A stretch of 64,000 nucleotides of DNA from CAYJFK01 sp964369475 (GTDB taxonomy: Bacteria > Bacillota > Clostridia > Oscillospirales > Feifaniaceae). Below are positions 40,708 through 49,596 of the stretch, one piece after another. The notes beneath the pieces were generated by a model. It did no database searches, was not told the origin of the DNA, and worked only from the letters and a program-made list of their open reading frames with translations. The DNA lies in contig CAYJFK010000003.1 in assembly GCA_964369475.1 (NCBI GenBank), forward strand, positions 1-64,000. The letters are read 5' to 3'. The translations under genes were made by a program, and so were the position numbers. The stretch's first letter is position 1. Each line of letters starts with the position of its first letter.

Positions 40708-42261
40708 CTACTCCACTATCGTGTCTACATACTCGTACTGCGAGTGCTCTGCCGACATCTGAGGAGGGTTTTGAACACGCTCTCCTATAACCACAGGGTC
40801 GTACCACTCGACAATGGGGAGAACGGGGAGATGCTCGGCAAGGGTTTCTTGCACGTCAAATAGGTAGGAGTTTCTAAGCCCCTCTTTGCCCTCTGTTATT
40901 GCGGCATAGAGCTTGTCGCTGACCTCCTTAACTCCGTATCCACCATAGTTAAGCGTTCCGCCCTCGGCAAAGCGGTGAACCATAGCTTCGGGATACGGGC
41001 CGTAACTGCCTCCCGAAAGTGCCATTTCAAATTCTCCGTTTTTGAGTACCGTTTCTACCCACTGGTCGTATGTCAACTGGACGACCGTTAGGTTTATTCC
41101 GACTTCCTCTAAGTTTTGTTTTATAACTGCCGCTATCTCGGGATATGGCTCGGCATCAAAGATTGTCATTGTAAGGCTTGCGTATTCTCCGTCCTCTTTT
41201 TGCTCGTACTGCGATTCGAGTAGCTCTGTCGCTGTTCTCGTGTTAAAGTCGGGTGTCGTTGCATCTGTGTTTTGACTTAACGGGAATAAGGAGGGTATAA
41301 AGCTGTCGGTCGGCTCTACGAGCATCGCAGGGAGGGCGCTATCTATCGCCGTTTTGTCTATTGCGGCGGCAACCGCCTTTCTAAGGGTTGGGTTGCCCAC
41401 AAAAATTCCGCTGTTTACATTGTAGACAAGCGATATGCGTTGTGCATTGTCTATCGTTGTCACTGTGTAGCCCTCCTGCTCGTACTGCTCTATCTTGTCC
41501 ATCGGCAGGCCTATGTCTAAAATGTCTATCTCGCCCACTTCAAATGCAGTTACCGCCGAGTCGATAGAGGGGTAGAGCTTATATGTAAGGGTCGAAAGCT
41601 CTGCCTTGCCCAAGTAGTAGCCGTTGTGACTTTCGAGTGTAAGCGTTCCCTCCTCCTGACTGTCAGCAAGCTTAAATGGGCCGCTGCCAATCGGGTTTTC
41701 TATAACGGAGTATGGGTTTTTACCCTCGTATATATGGGCAGGCAAAATAGATGCCGCCACGTCTGCCAGTTTATATAGCAAAAACGGATCGTGCTCTTTT
41801 AGCACAATTATAAATGTCGTATCGTCCGTTACCTCAATGCGGTCTATTGCCGAAAGCTCGCCTGCAAGTAGCCCCCTTTGAGACAGAATTGTATCGAGCG
41901 TGAACTTAACATCGTTTGCCGTGAGCGGTTCTCCATCATGCCAAAGAATGCCTTCGGAACGAAGTGTAAGTTCAAGCCTTGTAACCTCGTCTCGATAGTC
42001 CCACTCGGCAATAAGGTCGCCTGCAATCTCTCCCGTCGTTGTGATTTTAAATAGTCGGGAGTACAAATTTGTCATTATAGAGTCTGCCCCCTCATCCTCA
42101 AAGCAGGGGTTATACAGTGTCGGGATTGTAAGGGTCGGCAGTCTAAGCTCTCCTGCCTCTGCCGATTCTACGGCGTTTACGGGGGTATCGTCCTTATTAG
42201 AACAACCTGTCGCAGAAAGCAGTAAGACCGTCGCTGCGAGTATAGAAAATGCTCTACGCAT
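40708..42261 (-). CDS. Peptide/nickel-type ABC transporter substrate-binding lipoprotein
   Basis: A 517-residue extracellular binding protein of the SBP_bac_5 (OppA/DppA) class. It has a signal peptide with lipobox ATGC (about 17-20), the family regions LTLRSEGILWHDGEPLTANDVKFT and NPTLRKAVAAAIDKTAI, and a C-terminal domain ending near YVDTIVE. Such proteins capture oligopeptides or similar solutes for an ABC permease. No permease or ATPase gene is adjacent, so it is an orphan receptor. It has its own promoter, divergent from rmuC. Confidence 0.92.
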   Translation of the reverse strand: MRRAFSILAATVLLLSATGCSNKDDTPVNAVESAEAGELRLPTLTIPTLYNPCFEDEGADSIMTNLYSRLFKITTTGEIAGDLIAEWDYRDEVTRLELTLRSEGILWHDGEPLTANDVKFTLDTILSQRGLLAGELSAIDRIEVTDDTTFIIVLKEHDPFLLYKLADVAASILPAHIYEGKNPYSVIENPIGSGPFKLADSQEEGTLTLESHNGYYLGKAELSTLTYKLYPSIDSAVTAFEVGEIDILDIGLPMDKIEQYEQEGYTVTTIDNAQRISLVYNVNSGIFVGNPTLRKAVAAAIDKTAIDSALPAMLVEPTDSFIPSLFPLSQNTDATTPDFNTRTATELLESQYEQKEDGEYASLTMTIFDAEPYPEIAAVIKQNLEEVGINLTVVQLTYDQWVETVLKNGEFEMALSGGSYGPYPEAMVHRFAEGGTLNYGGYGVKEVSDKLYAAITEGKEGLRNSYLFDVQETLAEHLPVLPIVEWYDPVVIGERVQNPPQMSAEHSQYEYVDTIVE

Positions 42262-42298
42262 GATTAAATCTCCTTAATGTAAAATGATATACTCTGAT

Positions 42299-42327
42299 AT
42301 TCTACTACATATTTGTGTATTTTTCAA
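42299..42327 (-). promoter_or_regulatory. Promoter of the substrate-binding protein gene
   Basis: Minus-strand TTGAAA (42327-42322), 17-base spacer, TAGAAT (42304-42299). Confidence 0.65.
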
Positions 42328-42334
42328 ATCCAAG

Positions 42335-42363
42335 TTGCGACAAATATCATTTTTTGTTATAAT
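42335..42363 (+). promoter_or_regulatory. rmuC promoter
   Basis: TTGCGA (42335-42340), 17-base spacer, TATAAT (42358-42363). Divergent to the substrate-binding protein promoter, with only a few bases between the two -35 boxes. Confidence 0.7.
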
Positions 42364-42403
42364 TTTTTTATAAATTATTAAAAATGCATATTTGGAGGTA
42401 GTT

Positions 42404-43669
42404 ATGACGACTGAATTTATAGCAATTTTGGCCGTTATCGTGGCATCTTTTGCCATATTGCTCTTTGCTACTTTTTCGCTTGGCAGGCGTACAAACAGGG
42501 AAATAGAGCGGCTAAGGGGCGACATAACGGCAGAGCTTCGCAGTGTTAGGGCGGACATGGAAAGTGCCGTTGCAAGGGCGGCCATGGCGGCGACCCCTGC
42601 AAAGGAGGCGCAGGACAAGCGCATGTCAGAGCTTGTAGAGGGGCTTATCAGTCGTCAAACGCTGCTCCAGCAGAGCATAACAGACCGCCTATCAGCACTC
42701 GAAGGCTCGCTCGAGAGAATAAGGGCCGTTACCTCGGACGGTATGGCGGCAATGCGCAAGGACAACAACGAGCAACTCGAGGCCATGCGCAAGACGGTCG
42801 ACGAGAAGCTGCAAAAGACACTCGAGGAGCGCATCGGGCACTCCTTTAAACTTGTCAGCCGTCAGCTCGAGGAGGTCTATAAGGGGCTTGGCGAAATGCA
42901 GACCCTTGCAACGGGAGTCGGAGATCTGCGCAGAATGCTCGGCGGCGTTAAAACGAGGGGCGTTTGGGGCGAATATCAACTTGCCGCTATATTAGAGCAG
43001 ATACTGTTACCCGAGCAGTATGCCGCAAATGTCGCAACGGTTCCAGGCTCTCGTGACAATGTGGAGTTTGCCATAAAACTGCCGGGTGACGGAGAGGGTC
43101 TTGTGCATCTGCCGATAGACTCGAAGTTTCCCTATGATGCATACAGCGAGCTCGTTACCGCCTCGGAGGAGGGCGACAAGGCAAAGGTCGATGCGGCGCT
43201 TAAGGCATACCGTCTGCGACTTAGGACATTTGCAAAGACAATAAAGGACAAGTACATATCTCCACCCCACACAACAGATTTTGCAATTTTGTTTTTGCCG
43301 ACAGAGGCCATGTATGCCGAGGCTGTAAAGCTTGGGTTAACGGAAGAATTACAGCGTGATTTTAAAGTTTCGATTACAGGTCCCACAACAATGGGCGCAC
43401 TGCTAAACTCTCTCCAAATGGGATTTAGAACACTTGCTATACAAAAGCAGTCCTCGGAGGTCTGGCAGGTGCTCGGTGCCGCCAAGACCGAATTTACAAA
43501 GTTTGCAAGTGTGCTTGAAAAGGCGAGAGACAGGCTAACACAGGCCGACCGTGAGCTTGAAATGCTCATAGGCACGAGAACAAGGGTTATAAGCCAAAAG
43601 CTCCGTCAGGTCGAAATGCTCCCCGAGGAGGAGAGCTTGCGCCTACTGGACGGGGCATCTGACGAATAG
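42404..43669 (+). CDS. rmuC: DNA recombination protein RmuC
   Basis: A 421-residue nuclease-fold protein that limits inversions and rearrangements in other bacteria. N-terminal membrane anchor (FIAILAVIVASFAILLFATF), a long coiled coil rich in Arg/Glu, then the conserved domain with GVWGEYQLAAILEQIL, DNVEFAIKLPGDG, PIDSKFPYDAY and ITGPTTMGALLNSLQMGFRTLAIQK. The ATG at 42404 follows GGAGGTAGTT. It stands alone under its own promoter. Confidence 0.95.
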   Translation: MTTEFIAILAVIVASFAILLFATFSLGRRTNREIERLRGDITAELRSVRADMESAVARAAMAATPAKEAQDKRMSELVEGLISRQTLLQQSITDRLSALEGSLERIRAVTSDGMAAMRKDNNEQLEAMRKTVDEKLQKTLEERIGHSFKLVSRQLEEVYKGLGEMQTLATGVGDLRRMLGGVKTRGVWGEYQLAAILEQILLPEQYAANVATVPGSRDNVEFAIKLPGDGEGLVHLPIDSKFPYDAYSELVTASEEGDKAKVDAALKAYRLRLRTFAKTIKDKYISPPHTTDFAILFLPTEAMYAEAVKLGLTEELQRDFKVSITGPTTMGALLNSLQMGFRTLAIQKQSSEVWQVLGAAKTEFTKFASVLEKARDRLTQADRELEMLIGTRTRVISQKLRQVEMLPEEESLRLLDGASDE

Positions 43670-43704
43670 CCCTACATATACCCCCTGCGACCCCGTAGAC
43701 CACA

Positions 43705-43840
43705 GGGCGCATCTCTCGCCCCAAAGGGCGAGCGGGCAATAGGGTTTTTGTCGCTTTAAGGCGACAAAAACCCTATTGCCCACAGGCGATTACGCTTCGA
43801 TAAAAATTCCGGTCGATGCGTAATCGCCTGTGATGCGCCC
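43705..43840. repeat. 136-base element able to form a four-way junction
   Basis: A 9-bp closing stem (GGGCGCATC 43705-43713 with GATGCGCCC 43832-43840) encloses three hairpins: 7 bp (43715-43721 with 43726-43732), a perfect 21 bp (43734-43754 with 43761-43781) and about 14-15 bp (43781-43795 with 43818-43832). Only single bases lie between helices. There is no ORF. It fits an extruded DNA cruciform, a structured RNA or a small palindromic mobile element; nothing known to me matches. The rest of 43670-43973 holds only the next promoter. Confidence 0.7.
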
Positions 43841-43909
43841 GAGCCTAAGGGTGACCCCTGCAAATCTAAACCCGCCCAAGCGTTTGTTAAGCATCACTTT
43901 ACAAATGCA

Positions 43910-43937
43910 TTGACAACATTATAAAGTGAGTTATAAT
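43910..43937 (+). promoter_or_regulatory. Promoter of the LUD-C45-mtnK operon
   Basis: Consensus TTGACA (43910-43915), 16-base spacer, TATAAT (43932-43937), about 36 bases upstream of the first ATG. Confidence 0.8.
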
Positions 43938-43973
43938 AATACTAATACAATAAATATGAAAAGGGGTACTGTT

Positions 43974-44615
43974 ATGGACAAGAACACTATCAGCATTATG
44001 CAAAAAAAGATTGCTCGCACGACTGCCGCTCTCGAGAAGAACGGCTATACCGTCATTTGTGTCGACAAAAAAGAGGATGTTATAGGCGCTATAACACCGC
44101 TTTTACCAAAAGGTTGCACAGTTGCCGTAGGTGGCTCGATGTCGCTTTTTGAAGCGGGCGTTATCGACTACTTAAGATCTGCCGACTGCACATTCCTCGA
44201 CAGATATGCAGCAGGCATTACACCCGAGGGCGTAAAGGAAGTATTTAAAAACTCCATGGTTGCCGATGTCTATATTTCTTCTACAAATGCCTTAACCGAA
44301 GACGGCAAGCTTGTAAATGTCGACGGCAACGGAAACCGTGTAGCCGCTATGATTTACGGCCCTGACAGCGTTATTGTCGTTGTAGGTTGTAACAAGATTG
44401 CAAAAAATGTAGACGATGCCATGAGACGCATAGAAGAAGTTGCCTCCCCTGCAAATACCACAAGACTATCATGTAAGACCCCTTGCGTCGAATTTGGCAG
44501 ATGTGTCGACTGCAAGGGCGATACAAGAATTTGCAACCACTACACAATTTCAGGTCGCCTTACAAATAAGGGACGTGTTAAGGTAGTGCTTGTAGCAGAG
44601 GAGCTTGGATATTGA
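43974..44615 (+). CDS. LUD-domain protein (LutC/DUF162 type) with Cys-rich tail
   Basis: A 213-residue protein. The LUD fold shows LPKGCTVAVGGSMSLFEAGV, ISSTNALTEDGKLVNVDGNGNR and VVVGCNKIAKNVDDAMRR. A C-terminal cluster of six Cys within about 30 residues (LSCKTPCVEFGRCVDCKGD..CNHY) could bind iron-sulfur or zinc. Similar proteins are annotated as lactate utilisation proteins, but no lutA or lutB is here, so the substrate is open. The ATG at 43974 has AAGGGGT upstream. Its stop overlaps the next start (TGATG), showing tight coupling to the C45 hydrolase. Confidence 0.88.
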   Translation: MDKNTISIMQKKIARTTAALEKNGYTVICVDKKEDVIGAITPLLPKGCTVAVGGSMSLFEAGVIDYLRSADCTFLDRYAAGITPEGVKEVFKNSMVADVYISSTNALTEDGKLVNVDGNGNRVAAMIYGPDSVIVVVGCNKIAKNVDDAMRRIEEVASPANTTRLSCKTPCVEFGRCVDCKGDTRICNHYTISGRLTNKGRVKVVLVAEELGY

Positions 44616-45664
44616 TGAAGGCAACATTTGTTTATCTCGACGGAACACCATTTGAAAACGGCAAAAGATCGGGCGAGCTTTACCGTGAGGGCTTACAGCG
44701 GTATGCTCCCAAATTTGAAGCAAGGCTAAACGACCCCGTGTACAGGGCGGCAACAATACGCATTTTGGAGCTTACCGAGGAAGCATTTCCCGTCTATGTG
44801 GAGGAGTGCAGAGGACGTGCAGAGGGGGCAGAACTTCCCTTTGAGACATTTTGGGCAATGATGTGCACAGAGCTTAACAGAATTACAACGGGGTGCACCT
44901 CCATTTTGGTAAAAAGGGAGGACGGCTCGACAGTAATTGCACACAACGAGGACGACGAGGATTTAGAGGGCTATCTCTCAATTGCAAAGATAAAGACCGA
45001 CTACGGCTATTTTTGCACGAGCGACATATACAACATGCCCTTTGGCAACGGCTATTCGTGGAACAGTCATGGCATAATGAAGACAATAAATTATATGCAC
45101 GACCCACTCCCGATAGCAATAGCCATCCCCCGCTATTTTGCCCAAAGGCATATATCGGAGGCAAGCTCTATCGAGGACTTTATAGAGCGCTCCAAGGCGG
45201 CAAAGTGGGGATCGGGCTTTCATGCCTTTGTCTTTGACAGAAATACAGGCGAGGCGGTATCGGTTGAGTGTAGCACAGAGGGCTTAGAGGTAAAGAGGAT
45301 AGACAGCTATGCAGTTCATTCCAACCACTATCTGCTTGGCAAATATAAAGACAATGTGCAGACCTCAGGTCATGGTAATTACACCGTTTTCAGATACCTA
45401 TTCACCAAAGACAAGGTGCGTGACCTAATCGAGAGCAAGACCCCCATTACTATGGAAAACCTTAGGGAGATACTAAATTTCAGAGATCCCCAAGGCAGGG
45501 ACGAGCTCTCTATTATGCTCCCGTTTAAAGAGGATGGCAATGTTACAATCGGCGGTATATCCTTCGATAGTAATGTGCCTGACAAGGTCATGCTACACTT
45601 CCACCCTCAGGGCGAGCAGCATTATGTAAATTACGATTTATCGGATATTTTGGAGGGAAAATGA
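44615..45664 (+). CDS. C45-family Ntn hydrolase (acyl-CoA:6-APA acyltransferase-like)
   Basis: A 349-residue protein resembling penicillin acyltransferase-type and choloylglycine-type Ntn hydrolases. The segment RITTGCTSILVKREDG contains the probable catalytic Cys that becomes N-terminal after self-cleavage in this family; downstream are VIAHNEDDE and FGNGYSWNSHGI. Cleavage would split off about 93 residues. It may hydrolyse or transfer an amide-linked acyl group; the substrate is unknown. It is coupled on both sides: TGATG with the LUD gene and ATGA with the kinase gene. Confidence 0.86.
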   Translation: MKATFVYLDGTPFENGKRSGELYREGLQRYAPKFEARLNDPVYRAATIRILELTEEAFPVYVEECRGRAEGAELPFETFWAMMCTELNRITTGCTSILVKREDGSTVIAHNEDDEDLEGYLSIAKIKTDYGYFCTSDIYNMPFGNGYSWNSHGIMKTINYMHDPLPIAIAIPRYFAQRHISEASSIEDFIERSKAAKWGSGFHAFVFDRNTGEAVSVECSTEGLEVKRIDSYAVHSNHYLLGKYKDNVQTSGHGNYTVFRYLFTKDKVRDLIESKTPITMENLREILNFRDPQGRDELSIMLPFKEDGNVTIGGISFDSNVPDKVMLHFHPQGEQHYVNYDLSDILEGK

Positions 45665-46857
45665 GTTACTATCTACTAACTGAAGAAACGGCGATAGCCT
45701 ATGCAAGAGAAAAACTGCCCCAATTTAAAGAGGGAGATTTTAACTGCAAGGAGATCGGCGACGGAAATTTAAACTATGTCTTTCGCATATGGCAAGAGGG
45801 TGGCCCCTCTGTTATTATAAAGCAGGCAGGCGATCTGTCTCGCCTTTCAAAGGTTCCTTATTCGAGGGACAGAAACAGGATAGAGGCCGAGATAATGAAG
45901 CGTCAAGGCGAGTATGCCACAGGCTTTGTTCCCGAGATTTATTTTTACGACGACGAGATGACAGCAATGGCAATGGAGGACATGACGGGCTACACCGTTA
46001 TGCGCACCTCTCTTAATGAAGGAGTGATATTCCCCACATTTGCAGAGGACATAACAGATTATCTTGTGGGTATTCTTCTAAAGTCCTCCGATCTTGTCAT
46101 TCACCCCAAGGACAAGAAAGAGGCGGTAAAGTTCTTTACAAATCCCGAGCTTTGCGACATAACAGAGCGTTTTATCTTTACAGATCCCTACCTAAACGGC
46201 CCCGGCAGAAATCCCGATTTTGAGCCAAATCGTGATTTTGTAAAGAAGGAGATATACGACGATACGGCAATTCACGCAGAGGCCGCAAAGATGAAGTATA
46301 TCTTTATGACAAAGGCAGAGTCACTCCTTCACGGCGACCTACATACAGGTTCGATCTTTGTTAAAGAGGGCTCGACAAAGGTATTCGATGCCGAATTTGG
46401 TTTTTACGGCCCAATGGGCTTTGACATCGGCCTTCTAATGGCTAACTTGATGTTTGCACACGCAAGGGCGACATGCGCATATGTTGGCAATGCACCTAAG
46501 GACGAGTATTTAAAGTGGCTTGAAGATACCATTGTAAGTATACCCGAGCTATTTAAAACAAAGTTTATAGCTGCCTTTAACGAGCTTTGCGCAGATCCGA
46601 TGCTAAAGACAAAGGGATATGCTCACTCGTTACTCGGCGACATTATGAGCGACACGGCAGGCATGTGCGGAGCGGAGCTAATTCGCCGCACGGTAGGTCT
46701 TGCAGGCGTTGCCGACCTTAGAGCAATAGAGGACATAGAGGCGAGAGCTGTTGCCGAGCGCAAGTGTGTTATGGCCGGCAAGAGAATGATGACATATCGT
46801 TTCCAAAGCATGTCAGGGCAGGATTATCTCGATGCTATGGAGGCCTATGTAGGCTGA
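45661..46857 (+). CDS. mtnK: S-methyl-5-thioribose kinase
   Basis: Phosphorylates methylthioribose to the 1-phosphate in methionine salvage. It is a 398-residue protein-kinase-like fold enzyme with EIGDGNLNYVFRIW (nucleotide loop), SVIIKQAG (Lys), the catalytic HGDLHTGSI and metal-binding DAEFGFYGPMGFDIG. This matches bacterial MtnK well. The isomerase mtnA and later salvage genes are not in the window. The ATG overlaps the C45 stop, so the kinase is made together with that hydrolase and the LUD protein. Confidence 0.92.
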   Translation: MSYYLLTEETAIAYAREKLPQFKEGDFNCKEIGDGNLNYVFRIWQEGGPSVIIKQAGDLSRLSKVPYSRDRNRIEAEIMKRQGEYATGFVPEIYFYDDEMTAMAMEDMTGYTVMRTSLNEGVIFPTFAEDITDYLVGILLKSSDLVIHPKDKKEAVKFFTNPELCDITERFIFTDPYLNGPGRNPDFEPNRDFVKKEIYDDTAIHAEAAKMKYIFMTKAESLLHGDLHTGSIFVKEGSTKVFDAEFGFYGPMGFDIGLLMANLMFAHARATCAYVGNAPKDEYLKWLEDTIVSIPELFKTKFIAAFNELCADPMLKTKGYAHSLLGDIMSDTAGMCGAELIRRTVGLAGVADLRAIEDIEARAVAERKCVMAGKRMMTYRFQSMSGQDYLDAMEAYVG

Positions 46858-47002
46858 TTTTCGGTAGTTTTATAAAGGAATATAAAAGTTGTATTAAAAG
46901 AGCTCGTTGCAGAGCAGAGCAGTAATGTTAGCATATATAACAAAGCGTAGGCAGTATCAAAAACAAAAGTTTAATCTAATATTATTATATGGAGGTAACA
47001 AC

Positions 47003-48220
47003 ATGTTTTTATCAAAAGAGCTTGCATTTAAACTTGCCGAACAGTACGGCACGCCGCTTTATGTCTATTCCGAGGAAATTCTAAGAGAGAGGGCGACAGA
47101 GCTTGCCACCTTGATGAAGGGAAGAAATTATCATGCCAGCTACTCGGTTAAGGCAAACGAGAACATTGCACTGCTAAAAATTATAAGAGAGTGCGGACTG
47201 GGCGCAGATGCCATGTCGCCCGGCGAGATAATGACCCATATGGAGGCAGGCGCAGATCCAAAGGATATTTTCTACATTGCAAACAATGTATCCCCCGAGG
47301 AGATGAAGTTTGCCGTCGACAAAGGTTGCCGTGTGTCGGTCGACTCGATTTCTCAGCTAAAGCTATATTGCGACCTCGCCAAGGGCGGCAGGGTTGCACT
47401 TCGTCTTAATACAGGCATCGGGCTTGGACATAGCGAAAAGGTTATAACGGCAGGTAAAAAGACAAAGTTTGGCATTGCACTCGAGGACATCGACGAGGCA
47501 AAGCGTATAACCGAGGAGGCAGGTGTTAAAATTTTCGGCATAAACCATCATCTCGGATCGCTATTTTTAACGCCGGACGACTATGTGGCAGGCGCTCGCA
47601 ATCTGCTCGATGCGGCAAAGCTCTTTGAAGGGCTTGAATTTGTCGACTTTGGCGGCGGCTACGGCGTTCCCTATGCCCCGGGCGAAGGAAGGCTCGACCT
47701 CGAGGATACAAGAGTAAAGCTCGACAGTGCCATTGCTGATTTCCTCGAAGTTTATCCAAACAAGGATGTAGAGTTTAAGGCAGAACCCGGTCGTTATATA
47801 GTTGCCGAGAGCAGTATCCTTCTCGGTGGTGTTCATGCCGTTAAGGAGAACTATGGCATTACATATGTCGGAACTGATGTCGGCTTTAATGTGCTTGCAC
47901 GTCCTGCCATGTACGACAGTTATCACGAGATTACCGTACTATCAAAGGACGGTGAGACCGAGATGGCACCCGCTACAATTGTTGGCAATATCTGCGAGTC
48001 GGGCGATATTTTAGGCAAGGACAGAATGGTAACAAAGGCAAAGGAAGGCGACCTTATTGCTGTCGGCAACGGCGGCGCTTACGGATATTGCATGTCCTCC
48101 AACTACAACATGCGCCTGCGCCCTGCCGAAGTTCTCATATGCAAGGACGGCACAGCCCGTCTTGTGCGCAGAAGGGACACATACGAGGAGATATTTGCAA
48201 ATCAAAAGGGACTTTATTAA
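47003..48220 (+). CDS. lysA: Diaminopimelate decarboxylase
   Basis: PLP enzyme that converts meso-diaminopimelate to L-lysine. 405 residues; the PLP Lys lies in YSVKANENIAL, followed by HHLGS, FGGGYGVPY and the dimer-interface EPGRYIVA, with CESGDIL near the C-terminus. The ATG at 47003 follows GGAGGTAACA; an upstream in-frame start lies in the leader. There are 145 bases after mtnK with no visible riboswitch. It fits with the DAP-type MurE. Related decarboxylases for other amino acids cannot be fully excluded. Confidence 0.92.
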   Translation: MFLSKELAFKLAEQYGTPLYVYSEEILRERATELATLMKGRNYHASYSVKANENIALLKIIRECGLGADAMSPGEIMTHMEAGADPKDIFYIANNVSPEEMKFAVDKGCRVSVDSISQLKLYCDLAKGGRVALRLNTGIGLGHSEKVITAGKKTKFGIALEDIDEAKRITEEAGVKIFGINHHLGSLFLTPDDYVAGARNLLDAAKLFEGLEFVDFGGGYGVPYAPGEGRLDLEDTRVKLDSAIADFLEVYPNKDVEFKAEPGRYIVAESSILLGGVHAVKENYGITYVGTDVGFNVLARPAMYDSYHEITVLSKDGETEMAPATIVGNICESGDILGKDRMVTKAKEGDLIAVGNGGAYGYCMSSNYNMRLRPAEVLICKDGTARLVRRRDTYEEIFANQKGLY

Positions 48221-48264
48221 TAGGATGACAGAACAAATAATGTGAAAATTAAAAGGGGATTATA

Positions 48265-48840
48265 ATGGGTATAACAAGAGAGAGAGCACTTGAAATTTAC
48301 AAAAAGCACAACAGCGACGAGGCGCTTTTTCGTCATGCGCTGTCGGTAGAGGCCGTCATGCGCTACTTTGCAAAAAAAATGGGCGGTGATGAGGAGCTAT
48401 GGGGTGTAGTTGGGCTACTGCACGACATAGACTACGAGCGCTACCCCGACCAGCATTGCGCCAAGGCGAGGGAGATTTTAGAGGCTGAGGGTGTCGACGA
48501 GGAGATTATCAGAGCTGTGCAAAGTCATGGTTACGAGATCTGCTGCGACGTAAAGCCGGAGAGCGATATGGAAAAGGTCGTATACGCAACAGACGAGCTA
48601 ACAGGCCTTGTTGCGGCAAATGCCGTAATGCGCCCCTCCAAGAGTGTTCTCGATCTTGAAGTTAAGTCTTTAAAGAAAAAGTTTAAGGACAAGCACTTTG
48701 CGGCAGGTGTCGACCGTGCCGTTATTATCAAGGGTTGCGAGATGCTCGGTATGCCGCTTGAAGATGTTATGAACGATGTAATACTCGGTATGCGTGAAGT
48801 GGCAGAGGAGATCGGCCTAAAGGGTAACGTGGAGGCCTAA
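48265..48840 (+). CDS. HD-domain hydrolase (HDIG type)
   Basis: A 191-residue phosphohydrolase-like protein with metal ligands FRHALSVEAV, GLLHDIDYERYPDQHC and QSHGYEI. Stand-alone HD proteins of this kind are common in Clostridia; substrates may be nucleotides or phosphates and are not known. The ATG at 48265 follows AAAAGGGGATTATA, 44 bases after lysA, and a strong terminator follows, so it probably shares lysA's transcript. Confidence 0.88.
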   Translation: MGITRERALEIYKKHNSDEALFRHALSVEAVMRYFAKKMGGDEELWGVVGLLHDIDYERYPDQHCAKAREILEAEGVDEEIIRAVQSHGYEICCDVKPESDMEKVVYATDELTGLVAANAVMRPSKSVLDLEVKSLKKKFKDKHFAAGVDRAVIIKGCEMLGMPLEDVMNDVILGMREVAEEIGLKGNVEA

Positions 48841-48916
48841 GTTTTTCGGCTTAAGCAAAGTTATTTTGCATGCTTAGGGTGGGCGATGTAATGCAACTTG
48901 AACCATAAAAACTATA

Positions 48917-48958
48917 AACCACTGCACAGCGGCCTTGTTGCTGTGCAGTGGTCTTTTT
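48917..48958 (+). terminator. Terminator after lysA-HD hydrolase
   Basis: Perfect 13-bp stem (ACCACTGCACAGC / GCTGTGCAGTGGT) with a 9-base loop, followed by CTTTTTTATT. Confidence 0.92.
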
Positions 48959-48973
48959 TATTGTTATCTTTTA

Positions 48974-49002
48974 TTTACATGCTTGCCATTATGTGGTACA
49001 AT
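48974..49002 (+). promoter_or_regulatory. Promoter of the zinc-ribbon membrane protein gene
   Basis: TTTACA (48974-48979), 17-base spacer, TACAAT (48997-49002), just after the preceding terminator. Confidence 0.7.
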
Positions 49003-49032
49003 ATTTTCATTAATTTGTGAAGGTGATAAATT

Positions 49033-49596
49033 ATGTATACTACATCGCAGCACTCTGAAGTATTTGAAAAAATGAATAGATCTGCAATCGGTAATTTAAT
49101 TGTAGGTGGCATTATATTTGTATGGAATGTACTGCTTATGCTTACTTCTTTGACCATAGAATCTGATAGCTTGTCTGTCTCGATAATGGTGCTTATCTTC
49201 TTTGCCGCTTGGGCTTTTTGGGGATGGCATTTGGTTAGCAAAGGGCTTGACAAGAAAAAGGTTATTAAACTTTTCGATATATATAAAATAAAACTTAGCG
49301 GTAGCAGAGATGCTCTTAATCTAAATTACGATGCCATAGCAAGCGCTGTCGGTTGCGACACTAAAGAGGCCAAGCGCATGACCTTGCTTTTTATAAAATA
49401 CAAACTGTGGGACGATATACACGGCGGTGAATTTTTTGTTGCCGAGCAAAACAGGCAAGAGATGCGCAAATATATCTCGGTAACATGCACATCTTGCCAA
49501 GGTGTTACCAGAATAGATTCAGACGAGCTGTCCGCAACATGTGAATATTGCGGCTCACCTCTGTCAGACGAGATACGCAAGGCTATATACAACTAA
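49033..49596 (+). CDS. Two-helix membrane protein with C-terminal zinc ribbon, unknown function
   Basis: A 187-residue protein. Two membrane helices (about 19-39, IGNLIVGGIIFVWNVLLML, and 47-67, LSVSIMVLIFFAAWAFWGW) are followed by a cytoplasmic helical part with a winged-helix-like stretch (DAIASAVGCDTKEAKRMTLLF) and a zinc ribbon, VTCTSCQGVTRIDS..ATCEYCG. I do not recognise the family. It has its own promoter and no partner gene; a sensor or DNA-linked membrane role is possible but unproven. Confidence 0.8.
   Translation: MYTTSQHSEVFEKMNRSAIGNLIVGGIIFVWNVLLMLTSLTIESDSLSVSIMVLIFFAAWAFWGWHLVSKGLDKKKVIKLFDIYKIKLSGSRDALNLNYDAIASAVGCDTKEAKRMTLLFIKYKLWDDIHGGEFFVAEQNRQEMRKYISVTCTSCQGVTRIDSDELSATCEYCGSPLSDEIRKAIYN

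Noticed and set aside
46858..47002. Lysine riboswitch before lysA
   Set aside because: Only 145 bases are available after mtnK, and no L-box-like stems or strong terminator are seen.
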